Assembly (NCBI GenBank): GCA_932521025.1
Contig: OW051471.1
Coordinates: forward strand, 3,472,001-3,536,000
Reading direction: 5' to 3'
Origin: Oscheius onirici
Lineage: Eukaryota > Nematoda > Chromadorea > Rhabditida > Rhabditidae
DNA length: 64,000 bases
A program made the translations under genes and the position numbers. Below the pieces are notes generated by a model, which worked only from the letters and a program-made list of their open reading frames with translations, ran no database searches and had not been told where the DNA came from. Every line of letters starts with the position of its first letter. Positions within the stretch are counted from its first letter, which is position 1. Positions 44,840-57,300 of this stretch are shown here, piece after piece.

Positions 44840-47800
44840 GTTTCAGATGGCTTTGAGGAAAAGTGTGGGGGCCCGTGGTGGAATCTGATACGGCGGAAAA
44901 TTCAGAGAGAGAAGGGCGGACGCGTTGAGGGCCGGTGATGAGGACAGAGGCTCTCTCGACTTCTGTTTCCTGCGCCAATTGCATGAACGGGGCAAAGGGG
45001 AGGGCATCCAGAACGTCCCCTAGGGCCTTCGCTGACCCTTTCAGCTACAAGGTCGAACACTTTTCAGGTCTCTTTCTACTGCTGTCTTCTCTCACGCACT
45101 GCCCCTTCTCTTTTCACGTATCCAATAAGATGACGCGTCTGGTTCTCCATAGGTTTCACCATACTCTCAGTTACTTCTCAACTCCGTTGAAACGGGGAGC
45201 TGTCTCAAATAGACCTTTGATACACACTTTCAGTGAGCTTCGATCAATCTAAAAGTCTGATCTGGGCAAATTCAAAATAGATAGGGAGATCTGACCTTCA
45301 ATCGCATAACTTACAGTATTAGTCAGTCGTTCTTTTCATCGGAATATGTGAACCTCGTTCTAATTAAATTTAATACAACGATATACGTCTAGGTGAGATG
45401 AAAGAATCTCCAGATAGTGACGTTCCAAATAGCTTCGGAAAGTGTGATTCTCGTATTCGCATCTCATGCTCTTCATCTGGTAACAAGAGGTGATAAATAC
45501 AGCTAAAGTTAGCAATTCCTTCCAGTCCTTTCGCGTCGAGGTTGGATAATCGTGCTACCTTACTGAAGTTTAAATGAAGTAGGAAGTAGACTACTACCAT
45601 AGAAGTACTACCAGAGAGTTAGTTGTACAGAACAGGGTGGGTATCTCTTTAGTAGTTTGTCTCTCATATCAGTTAGCCTATCTCAACACTCTCCCCTTGT
45701 CTTCATCCTATCCAAAAGTTTGATTGGGCAGTCTCTCCCGAGATTTCAAAACACGAGCGTGGATCATTTCGCTTTGCGTTGGTTTACCCCGAGAAACCGC
45801 AAAGTGCCTTGGAACAGCTGTTTTCGTTTGGACAGAGCGAAACAATGACCAGCGGGGTCATCTATCTCTGACCACATTCCGTGAGGGGGACAAGTGCTTC
45901 CGTATTCATACGAAAAGAAACGGAGGAAGAGGGAGAAAGAAGGCCTTTTTGGAGAGATCAAACAACTGACAGTGAAGTCGGTTTTAGTAATATAACAGGT
46001 TGCTCACTTTCCAGCATTTGTGGTCATTATGTTCGATTTGGGAACTTTCATCAAATACTGTACCATGTTCAACCAAGTTTTTTTTAAACTTTTTTTACTT
46101 TCTCCATCCAGTCTAGTTGAACCGAACCTAACAAAGTTTCTAAAGATCCGTCCTTGTTTCCAAGATTTTCGGGAACTCGATGATAAGTAACCCGTCTAGA
46201 GTTATCAGGAGATTAGATGACAGTTTTGAAAATCAGCTTGGGGATGGGACTTACTAGTTCGTATCGTTATTTTCTTGTATGGTAGCTGAAAACAATGCAT
46301 TTGGGTACCGGCTGGCAAGGACAATGCTAGAGGAACCACTTTTCGGGGACAGTTTCGGAGTTGAGTTAACGGAGTTGACGGCGGTAAGAAGGCAACAGAA
46401 ATAAGGTCATCAAATGTTGCTACACTAGGGGATCACAAAGAACTCAGGAATATTTGACCTAGAACACTGATCATTATGCTATTTCTAGGCAATTCTGACC
46501 ATCTGTCCAAAACCTCCAGAGACTCTCGTTCATCACTTCCTTTTTTTAGCGGACAGCTTTCTGATCTCTCCATCCTCTTCCCCTATAGAACACTAAAACT
46601 GACCTCTTTGCATTTCCCCGGTCTTTTTGTCATTGTCCTTCAGAATGTCCTTCCTTCAGACGCAGACGGTCAGCTGAAAAAGGTCTTTTTGAAAGAAAAA
46701 ATAATGAAAGAAAGACCACCTGGAAGAGATGCCACGGTGGAGTGAGAGGCGCTGACTGGAGGTGAAGGCCGATCCGTCTTCTCGAATCAACATTACAACG
46801 GTACAGATGTTAAATGGCACAAGAGCACATGTCTGGCTCTCTTTTCAAACAGAGAGAATGAGTGTGAGGAAGTCATTGCACAGTCATGGAAGATGAAAAA
46901 GGAGGTCACACCTAACACGCGACGTTTCTAATCAAGAGACAAGAATTGGGCTATTTTGAGAATTCGTGGAGGAAAGAAGGAATCTCTTCACGACAGCCTC
47001 ACAATTTGTTTGCCTTTTGCTCCTAATGCAACTGCTCAAATTTCAAAAGAAATACACTGCTAGTAAGGCAGGAAGAATATGCTGAGAGAGGCTAACGTGT
47101 CATATCTGAGGTCAAGAGATCAGAAAAGGGAAAAACTGGAGAGTGAGAGAAAGATGGATTTTTACTCTTTCTCTATACCTTCTACTATCCGTTTACTTCG
47201 GACTCTATTATGTTGGAGCCAATATCTTCCAATCAGAAACTGGTTCTAAAAACCGAGAGTAGATGACATCAAGACTTCCAGAGCAAAATAGACTGGAATA
47301 GGTTCAGCATTTAGTGGATAACTTATCCAACAGAAAGAAAAAGTCTTTAGTCGAAGTCGAAAGAGTTTTACTTGCGTTGAATCATGAACAAGAAGATTGA
47401 GTGAGAGTTACAGGAACAAGAAGGTTTCAAGAGATTGCTCTTCATTGACTCGAGGACAAAAAGAAGTTCTGATACCATCACTGTCAGCGAGCAGATAAAA
47501 AGGGGTTGAGATACAAGACTCTCGTCTTCAGATGGGCAGTAAGGAAAAGAGTTAATATCTATTTCTTGTCTTGGTTGAATAGAGTTTTTGAGGAGATAGG
47601 AATATTGGTATACCTCAGCAGAATCAGCAGGAAATTACGAGCTAGTGAAACAATTCAGATACATTGTGAATCGAAAAGAAGCTGAATTTTGTCTGAACAA
47701 GGTTTGCTTATCATTGTTAGAGGTAGAAATTTCCGTTCTTTTGGGAAGTCTGAGAATCTGTCCCACTCTTCTCTGGTTCTTTCCGTCCAGCAATGCTTTA

Positions 47801-49700
47801 CCCGTCTAGAAGTTATCATCATAGATCTACCCACTCTGAGCAAGGTTCCCCTTACAGGCAGACACAGACGTGGGAGCAAACTGATCTTCCAGAAGGACTA
47901 TTTGAATACAGCAATCTTGACAAAGGAAAAGGCTTTTGACTACTCCAGTGACTCTCAATCCTAAAGAAACAAAACTCTCTGAGTTCTTCTATCTATTTTA
48001 AAATGCTCTCCCGTCTCTGTCTGTCGGAAGCTTTAATTGGCAATCAAAATGGAGCAATTTGTGCGCAATTAAGGGGAAAGGAGTTAGTGTAACAGTTTTA
48101 GACAAGTCAATTTGCAATTGGACTTGGATTATTTTTGACTGGGGATAGTTTTCAGACAGTAGAGAATCAAGTGCGGGTTAGGAATACGGGAAAGCGTTCC
48201 GGGGGGTTTTTGACTTTACTCCCAAAGGAGCGGTATCACAGCTGGAGAACAAGGATAGAGGAGAACAGGAGCACGTGGAAATAGGGACAGGGAGATCAGC
48301 AGGGAAGATATGCACACGGAAATTATACGAAGGGATACAGGGACGACAGGAGGGGAAAATTGGACAGAAGAATGGGGACATGGCGACAGGTACATCGTAA
48401 ATGGTAGAAGAGGAAAAAACAGATGACAATGGACAGGGATAGGAGCAAACTGGGAAGGGCAGAACACATTGCAGAATTTAGGGGTGGACAGAGAGAAAGT
48501 GTCGAGAAATTAGAAACAGGGGACAAACGGGCAAGATTAGTGGAACAGAAACATAGGAACATACTTGACCTGGAGAGGGATCAGATAGCAAGCTGTTAGT
48601 TTTTTTTAAAACGGACAAAACTAATTCACTTATTGTTAGCCCCGAAGGGGGCGTAGCTCAACTTGTAACATAACAAGTTCGTTAGAAAACTTAAATCTAT
48701 CGAGTAATTAGTGTAAGGAGTTCTAACTTCGTGTGAATCGAGCTTTTTCTAACTGGATATTATGACAAAATACCATCTAGTGAGCTGTTCTTCTAACTGT
48801 TGATCATATAAATAAAAAGTGATCCTTTTTCACCTCATCCTAACAAATGACTGTTCTTAACAAAAGCTTTTCGTTGATAAGGGAGCCAGAAAGAATATAA
48901 ATTTGACTAAATGCTGAGACTGAAGAGTGCGAAGTGGTTCTCCCCCGCACTCTCGGGGCGAAGGTCGTTAGCTGATTGAGGGTTATGGGTAATGGAGGCA
49001 TCCGGTGCTTCGCCTTCCACAATCCTAACTCGTAGTACTGTCCTTTCAGCGATTTCTATGAGATTCCGGAAGAGGGTAAAAGGGATAGGGCACAAAAAAG
49101 ACGAGAAGAGATCTAAAAGTCAAGACATCTGGGGCAGAAGCACAACACATGGTCGACACCAGTCGGGTCGAGGATCTAAACACAAGAGAGAGCACTTTCA
49201 CGGATTTCCATGATCCTTTTCTCTCCCACCCCACTCGGATTTCCGTGTAGGGCACATATGTAGAAGTACGAGGGGGGACAGATTCAGTCACGCTTCCGGC
49301 CCGAACATCTGGAAATGAGCTCAGCCATTTTCTGAAAAAGTAAAAAGATCAAACGTTTTGACCTTTCGCAACATCTGGTCCAATGTCAGCACTACTCCAA
49401 AATATAAACTCCCTGATTTTCCAAGTGCCTTTATTACACACGCATATAGAGATGCATTACTAACGTGGGCAAAATTGCACAACGTGTTTCAAACCAGAAA
49501 ATTTAACAGGGTCTTGGAGGCTAGTAGTCTTGTGTGCTGCTTATAACAGACACCATATAGGGGGAAAACAAGGCTTCTCTTGAAGGCAACGTCAAAAAGA
49601 GGGAAAACAAATACTCACAGAGATTAAAATTGGGGGACGGTCAATATTATTGTGGTAGTTGAGGGGCCAATAGAGAAGAAATTGAGGTGTCATCTTGTCG
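44840..49700. other. Gene-poor, repeat-bearing region
   Basis: No protein family is recognisable over about 4.8 kb. Contents seen: a copy of dispersed repeat B at about 47998-48175; a strongly purine-biased stretch at 48180-48560; a tRNA-like GGGGGCGTAGCTCAACTTG start at 48652 without a B box; and at 49332 (minus) a TTTTTCAG acceptor followed by AAAATGGCTGAG, which could begin a small gene with a further open stretch (RVRIVEGEAPDASI) near 49020-48900, unproven. Confidence 0.4.
47998..48178 (+). repeat. Dispersed repeat family B, copy 2
   Basis: TTTTAAAATGCTCTCCCGTCTCTGTCTGTCGGAAGCTTTAATTGG...GAGCAATTTGTGCGCAATT...AGAATCAAGTGCGGG parallels the 37.7-kb copy over most of its length, with internal insertions. 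Confidence 0.55.
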
Positions 49701-49758
49701 TAGTGGTAACCGACCTGTTCAAGCTGAAAAGAAGGTTGTAGAGCAACAATGTGAGAAC

Positions 49759-51107
49759 TTACTTACCGCAACAATGATCTTGCTTCTCGATGTTCATACT
49801 GTTGAATTTGTCGACAAGCGACATAATGACACGGCCGGCAGGTTTTGGGCGATCAGGAAGACTCTTGGTGGCAGATGGAGGCGACCGAATGAACTTGTAG
49901 TGCTGCGAGCCGGGATCTGCCTTGCGGAAACGACCGTCGGGCCCTTTCTTTCTTGGCTCAAGTTTGATTGGCAGCTCAGGTGAAATGCTCTTCTTTGCTG
50001 CAAACTTGGTCAATTTTAGTAAGCGACAAAATACGAACCCTTGGTGGGGCCCGATCCTTTCCCGGTCTTCGGAGTGTCGTATACGCCGCTCAGTCTCGGA
50101 GTACGCTGCTTGTCATCACGAGGAGTAGAGACGGAAGGCGAACCAGAAGAACGCGAGCTGGTCTTGACAAGCGGAGAAGATACGGGCGTAACGGGACGTT
50201 CGACAGGAGCAGGATAATACGAAGCATTCATATCGTAGCTGTAGTTATGACGAGGCTAGAAATTGAACACATTACACGAAGACTTACAATTAGCGAAACA
50301 AACCATCTGGTATCCATGCTGAGCATACTGATAGTACTGAGAATAAACATCATGCTCATTCATTCCGCTATAACCATGGGCTGGATAATACTGATTTTGG
50401 TTCACGTCGTAACATGGCTCTGAATCGTTGATTTCCGATGAGAAAGAAAAGCTGAAACTTACGGCCTACCATAGCATAATGAGCATTCTTGTAATAATTG
50501 TAGGCATTAGGCTCGTCACCAGCAGGGCTATAGGGAATGGACGAGTTCATGTAGTGATTATTCTGATGATTGTAGAAGTACTGCTGCTGTTGCTGCGGAA
50601 TCATCGGCATGTAAGAATAGCTGTTGTTCATAGAAGGGGCAACATAGCTACTGTTGGCATCAGCATAATCTGACCACAGTCATTGCAGAAGAAAAATATA
50701 GCAGGATACCATTTCTGAATTGTTTCTTCATTGCCGAGGCCACGTTGAGTTTTCTATCCTTGAAGAAAAGTTTCCTCTCGTCTAGGTCTTTCAATAAGTC
50801 GGCATCTGCTTCGCTATCGACACTGATGAACCCGAAGTTTCTTCCAGCTCGATCCGGATTCAGCACAACCTTACAGTCGACCACATTTACGTATTGAGAA
50901 AAGAACTGGGTCAGTTCGGCTTCGGTCGTCTACAAATACAAAAAGTTAGGAAAAAAAAGTTACAAAAGTTACATTTGGAGGCAGTCCGCCGACGAAAACG
51001 CGATTTGGTATGTACGTAGGCTCCGTTCTCGACTGTGGGCGCACATTATAATTGCAGTCACGCTGATTTTGATAAGATTGGTACGGCTGCGGCGGATAAT
51101 GAGCCAT
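49759..51107 (-). CDS. boule/daz-1: DAZ/Boule-family RNA-binding protein
   Basis: DAZ-family proteins bind 3'UTRs and promote translation in germ cells. ATG at 51107 lies nine bases after a TTTGCTATTCAG acceptor. A single RRM: NRVFVGGLPPN (RNP2), then after a 43-nt intron TTEAELTQFFSQYVNVVDCK, and RNFGFISVDSEADADLLKDL (RNP1, with Asn and Ser departing from the usual KGYGFVTF). It ends LFFKDRKLNVASAMKKQ, closely matching Boule 'YKDKKLNIGPAIRKQ'. The rest is low-complexity Tyr/Gln/Asn-rich (PMIPQQQQQYFYNHQNN, YSQYYQYAQHGYQM), as in DAZ-repeat and prion-like tails, then a basic Ser/Pro C-terminus. The last residues depend on whether a GTAAGT donor at 49766 is used; either way a stop follows at once. 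Divergent from atlastin (646 bases). Confidence 0.88.
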
Positions 51108-51752
51108 TTCCGCTTCCTGAATAGCAAACTATGAAAAATTGGAAGAGAAAGCGAAGGAGCACAAAAAAGTAATTACAAAGACCTTTTTTCTAACAATTTA
51201 AACATGACCATTTTATTGACAAGAACGTCTTTGCAATACCGTTTTAGAGTTTTTGTTTATAAAAAACGAAAAAAAGCAGAACTTGGAGGAATTTTCTGCA
51301 CCTAAATATTTGAATTCTCCCGCATCCCACTGCAAATTACTGTAGCTGTACATGTTGTTGGCGCGAAAAACAAATTATGTTCCTGATTTTTTCTATTCAA
51401 TTTCTTTTTCTTCTCTTTCCTTTCATCTGTTTTCAAAAAATTTCAACTTGTTTGTCCTTCCTGCCACCTTCTAGACTGACAGCCGGCAGTGTAGTGGCTG
51501 TTGTCGGGTCCTCTGCGTGTCTAACACGTCGTTCTCGTGTTTTGCTGTACTCGTCCTTTCGACGAGGGTCATTTGCCTCCGTATTATTTCCAAACTCTCC
51601 TTGCTTTATCAGTTGAAACCATTTTGCATCAAAATGAACTTTCCCGTTTCACGAAAAATGGTTCAGTTCCAATTCATCGCTTTCTATCCCCATGCTAGCC
51701 TTCTTTTTAACTTTTAGACTTGTAAATATTCACGTTTCCAGATATTTAAAGC

Positions 51753-54052
51753 ATGGGAGACGATCTGATCAGACAAAACGAGCTGGAGAGTGAACCGGAG
51801 ACGGAAACTACAACAATTTCGGGCCCTCATGCTGTCCGCATCGTCGAAGTTGTTGAAGACGTCGATCACACCTTCGAATTGAACATTGCCGATCTCGAAA
51901 AGATTCTGCTCAATCCTAAAATCGCAGATAAGAAGGTTTGACTATAAAATTTCGTTGAAATTGGTAATATATTCAGGTAGCGATCATCGGAGTGGCTGGA
52001 GCTTATAGGAAGGGCAAAAGTTTCCTTCTGAACTTCTTCCTCCGCTATTTGCGTTATAAAAGCACAGGTACGTGAATTTTTGTAAAGTTTTAAAGCCTCT
52101 TTCTTCAGGAACCGATGATTTACTTGGCGACGAATGGCTGGACCCCAAAACTCCGCTGAAAGGATTCTCATGGAAAGGCGGCAGTGAACGCGATACAAAC
52201 GGAATTCTCATCTGGAGCGAGCCGTTCATTCTGAAAGATCGTAACAACGAGGACGTGGCAGTTATTCTCATGGACACTCAGGGAGCCTTCGATTCACAAT
52301 CCACTGTTCGCGACTGTGCCACAATTTTTGCCCTTTCCACTATGGTTTCGTCGATCCAGATCTACAATCTCACTCACAACATACAAGAAGACGACCTCCA
52401 GCATCTCCAGCTTTTCACAGAATACGGTCGTCTTGCTCTGGAGTCGAGCGAAGCCAAGCCCTTCCAGGTATTAATTGATCTTTATTATGATAGTCTGAAA
52501 AGAGAGATCAGGCCAAAAACTCACTAACATATTTTCAGTCCTTGATGTTCCTGGTCCGTGATTGGTCTTTCCCATACGAGGCAGAATTCGGCTTCCAAGG
52601 AGGACAGCGAATTTTGGACAAGCGACTCCAGGTCTCCGAAAAACAGCACCCAGAACTGCAACAGCTTCGTCAGCACATTCGTAGCTGTTTCGAATACATT
52701 TCCTGCTTCCTGATGCCGCATCCCGGCTTAAAAGTCGCCACAAATCCCTCTTTCGACGGCACTTTGACAGGTTGTTCTTTCTGTTTCTTCCAATGACCAG
52801 AGGTTACAGAAATTGAGCCAGAATTCCAACAGCAGCTACGACTGATGGTTCCGCGTCTCCTGGATCCGAGCCATCTTGTTGTGAAAGAAATCAACGGACA
52901 GAAGGTCACCTGCCGGGAACTGGTCGAATATTTCAAAGCCTACATGAAGATCTTCCAAGGACAGGACCTGCCAGAGCCAAAATCCATGCTGCTGGCTACA
53001 GCAGAAGCTAACAATCTGGCCGCCGTGGCCAGTGCCAAAGCCGTCTATCAGCGGAAGATGGAGGAAGTCTGTGGTGGAGAGACGCCTTACTTGAACACGG
53101 AAGCCCTGAACGAAGAACATGACGCAGCCAAGGTGAGATTCCGAGTCGCATAACGTTTTTGATTTCTTCGTAATATGATATCTTGACCCGTATGTGCTCC
53201 GATGCACCACGTAGACATTGGATACGCAGACAAATTCAGATTTCACCGATAGTCATTGATTTGTTAAATACTCTCGTTTCTTTATCACAACCTATACCAA
53301 CTAATTTCAGGGCGCAGCCATTCGAGAATTCCGAAATGCCCGCAAGATGGGTGGAGTCGACTACAGTTTACAGTTCCTGGAGAAGCTGGAAGAGGATATT
53401 GGTGAGAGTTTCGAAGCCTACGTCCGGGTGAACAACGGCAAAAATCTCTTCAAGTCGATGCGAACACCGGCCTTCCTCGTCGCAATCATTATCGCCGACT
53501 ACATTTTCCAAGAATTCTTCCAGATGATCGGAATCAACTTCTTGGCCGGTACTTTTTATCATTTTTTTCATTTCACCCTCAATTTCAGGAATCTGCTCGT
53601 CGCTGCTTGTCATCGTAATCGGAGCCCTGTCGGTATGGGTCTACGCTCGATATTCCGGCAATTTTCGTGAAGCCGGAGGCTGGGTCGACGACGGCGTCAA
53701 TTTCATCTGGAGCAACTTTATTTCACCAAATGCCGGCAATCTCGGGGCTCTCGGAGGTGTCATTCAAATGCATGACACTATGTCTATGGTCAGTACTGTC
53801 AGCTCTCGATATAAGCGATGCTTGTTTTGGCCCAAAGAACCCTAAAATTCCACTAAGAAATCGTCTGTTCAAAAACAGGATATTTTGAATAATAGCGCAC
53901 GGTGGTATCTGCTATTTCAAAATTAGGCTGTATAACACTGTTTTGGCCTTGTCTTTTTGCCTCACTATTACTCACCTGTGAAATCGAATAAATAACATTT
54001 TCAGGGTAACTCGACCCGTGCCTCAACAAGCCGAGAGAAAAAGAACAAGTAG
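51753..54052 (+). CDS. atln-1: Atlastin, ER membrane-fusing dynamin-family GTPase
   Basis: Atlastin tethers and fuses ER tubules. ATG at 51753 follows a TTTCCAG acceptor by 11 bases. Eight or so exons. The N-terminus leads to the GTPase: P-loop [26 protein letters not shown]-like switch [15 protein letters not shown]3 [10 protein letters not shown] and G4 [14 protein letters not shown]. The three-helix middle domain follows ([40 protein letters not shown]). Two membrane segments form the hairpin (the second near [20 protein letters not shown]). A short amphipathic/basic tail is spliced on last ([15 protein letters not shown]). The domain order and length are those of animal atlastins, and all GTPase motifs are intact. 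Converges with the three-finger gene at 54394; the space between holds 3'UTRs of both. Confidence 0.93.
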
Positions 54053-54393
54053 AAGACTCTCCATCTCCTCATTCATTCGTCAAAGTGCAGTCTACATCGA
54101 CCTTTAGCAGCAGGGTAAAATTATACTATATTTGCTTCGTTTTTGTCTCTTTCTATTTGTATGATATGGTAAATTCTGTTTTATCCAATTTCATCTTGTT
54201 TCTTTATTTAGATGATTATTATTGAGATGGGAGCCATGAGAACGGCGAGAGACCCCGCTTAGCGATATACGCCAAGAATGATCGATCGATACCGTCAAAT
54301 AAATGTAAATCTTTATTTAGATAGAACCTATTGAAGTAGTCATCGGGAGTCACGGAAGAACTGGGAGAAACTGGATTCCGAATAAGAAAAGTA

Positions 54394-57300
54394 TCACAGA
54401 TGGGAAGGAAAGGCTGGGAGCGTGTTCTCGCCCTGAGAGTTAGCATCTGAAGCTTGTGTTCTTCTTGAATCCGGATATCAAACCTACAGCTTACAATGAT
54501 AGTTGAGAAAGATGAAAATGACGGCGCTGCCTCCAACTGCCAGCGGAATGATCACGAGAAGGACGACAATCGACGAGTTATTGTTTCGTGGCAGAACTTC
54601 CGGCCTGTCTCTGTGGACAATAGCCGGAACTTCGGTCTTGGTGAAGCTGACAGTGTCATGGCTGTGAATTCGGCTGTCAATTGAAGATCGGAGATAGGCA
54701 AACGTGTTGCAGAAGTCCGTTGTACACGTGCAAATCTAAACTTTTGTTGTTTTGGTGTCGAAGATGTTTGCTTTTGCTCTCTCTTCTAGCTTGGAATAAC
54801 AATTGAGAGACAAGGAGAGGGGGGAAGGTGTAGTCTATAGAAGGATGACTGTTCTTATATTTTCAAACAGGAAATGCCTAAAATCGACTGGATTTCTCAT
54901 AAAAATACTTGGAAGTAGAAACACAGAAACTCTTCAACTTAGAAACAGTTTTGGGGTTACAAAACTAGGCATTCATATGTCTCATTCTACTGTCAAGACA
55001 GAAAGACTAGGAAACGAGATATGCCCCTCCAGCCGATTCCCCATCTTTCCAGCAGCCGATCGTCAATTGCCTTCCTCTCCTCCATCCCCAGCACTCAATC
55101 GTGTCTCCTAACCCCTGTCGAGAAGGCATTTGTTCTGCCCGAGGATATGCTAATGAGGTCTTATGCTTCTCTAACGAGCGAGACCGGGGCCATATGGGCC
55201 GGGAGAGAAAGTGTCCTCAGGGGAGATGCCTTCAGATCTGGACAGGAGATAAATGGAGCAGGGCCATATGTCACAGACACCGGAAGCGAAAAGTCACCTC
55301 GTGCCAGTCATCGATTCGTTCTTCACAACGAGGCTGACTGCCTCCGCCGAGAAAGGTCAGATCGGAGCCACTGCCACAGTGCTGACGGAGACGGTGGGAG
55401 TCTGCTGAAAATTGGAGGAGTGAGAAGCAGTTTTTTGTTGTCAGAAGGATCAACATTACAACCGTTTTGAGACAAAGGATCTTCTGGTAAAGAAAGTTAA
55501 TTACGAGGCAAAGTTCCTGGGAGCCAAGAGTCAACTGATTATCTTACATGAATAGCTTGGAAATGGCTCAACTCAACTCTTATAAGAGACAGAAATCTGT
55601 TAGTGACTCATCTTTAGCTAGACGAGACGTTTCCGGGGTACTCTCACTCGACAGAATCAGAGGATGGACCCCTGGAAACGACAGGTCGTTTGTGAGTTCT
55701 TTCGAATTAATGGTATTTCAGTTACACCGGAAGCTTCCTTGTGTTCTGATCTTTTAATCATATTTTGTGGGTATGCGTCAAGAGACTTGTTCGGAACTAC
55801 ATTCTTCGTAATCAGTTACGATTCTTCAGTCTCGAGGCGTTAGGGAACAGCGGTCTCATGCATCTAGAGACCTGAAATAGACTGATCGCTCCCTTCTCAA
55901 AAAGGAAATGGTCAATCGGTGTTCTCGCTTTCACAACTTCCCGTAATTTCAAAGCGAACTAAAAGTGGTCCCAGGTCATAAACAGGCCATAACTCTCTGT
56001 GTGTGTCCGAGCGTCTAAAGAGCTCCCATGTACTTTATGGTCGGACGAAATCAAGCACGCTTCCGGTAGGGAAGAGAAAGAGCTAAAACTAACCACTGTC
56101 ATCGCGACGAAGTCCAATGAAACAGAACTCGCCCTGACAGAGCAGATTCTCGTCGCAGGACTCCCGGTCACAGAAGCACTTCACGCCTGAAATTTGGACG
56201 GAATAAGTGTGGGAATGTTTTCCAGCTGGAAATGATGTCATACGGCGAACCAATAGGGGTCAGTTTTGGATTCAAGTCATTTCAAAGGACCTTGGATTAG
56301 CTGACAGACAGAGACTTGGGAGCAATTTAAAATAGGCAAGAATAGCAACACCCTTCCAGGGCTAACGTTAGAGAATTGTCGCCTTCTTCTATTACTTCGT
56401 TCTGTCGCGTATTCATGTTCAAGACTGTTCCTGACTCCAGTTTATTCTCACCTTGCCACATCGTTCCAGTTTCCGCACTTGCTTTACCTATCTCGAGTTC
56501 TTAAAAACAAATCCCTCTGCTTTATCCTCAATTAGAGCTTCAGACACACAGACTTGGGAGCCATTTAACGTTGATTTCCCTTTCTACCTGTTGGCTTAAT
56601 AAACTGGTTGACTAGTCAGTGTCTTATCAAAAAAGTAGATTGATTTTCAACCCACACTTTGATACAAAATATTGCTTACTAGAGATCAGCCGACCAAAAT
56701 GCTACCGTTATACACTTCCTACAGCTAACAAAGTAAAAGGTCTGCCGACTGTACTGACTGGATAAACACAGACTACTAGTCAGAATGTCCGAAGCTTCCC
56801 GTGTTGCCATCCCTGACAAACAGCTTCCGAAAAGAATTTACCCTCGTTAAAAATTCAAATCCTCCTCCGACAGTTTTCATCCACGGACTAGGATCGATGT
56901 TTCTCACTAGGAGGTATATGGGGTGTCGGGACGACTGCTCCCTCGGGAATTTCTTCCATACTCGAAATCTTTTGATTCTCTCCCAGAACTAAAAAGGTCG
57001 TCTCTTTCCCCTCGGGGGCAATGAGTGTGCCCACGACGTCTCGTTATAAGCATGAGAATCTGCGAATAACGAGAAGAGAGGAGAGCGGCCGACGACGGCT
57101 CATAAGAGCCTATTCAGGCAATCGAAAGCACTGGTGGACTCTTTTTCTTTTTGAGGGAAGCGCACGTAAACACAATTAACAAGTTGACTCTTCGTCTGGG
57201 GATTCTATTAATTGGGACCCAGGGGATGGAAGAAAATGAATGTGGAAGAGATGTGTCTTTTGAGATGGAGGAAGAATCATTGAACACTGAATTGCTGGTT

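Noticed and set aside
45370-45600. Minus-strand frame of 76 codons
   Set aside because: No family, no signal peptide, and no flanking splice sites that extend it convincingly.
48178-48562. Three overlapping minus-strand frames of about 80 codons
   Set aside because: The DNA is strongly purine-biased, which produces Ser/Leu/Pro-rich low-complexity frames; no splice chain or domain.
48652-48725. tRNA-like start GGGGGCGTAGCTCAACTTG
   Set aside because: No B box or cloverleaf follows; the downstream AACTTGT...ACAAGTT is a simple hairpin.
49620-49727. Minus-strand stretch reading YHYDKMTPQFLLYWPLNYHN after the DAZ gene
   Set aside because: It looks protein-like but cannot be joined in phase to the DAZ exon, which reaches a stop first; treated as 3'UTR.
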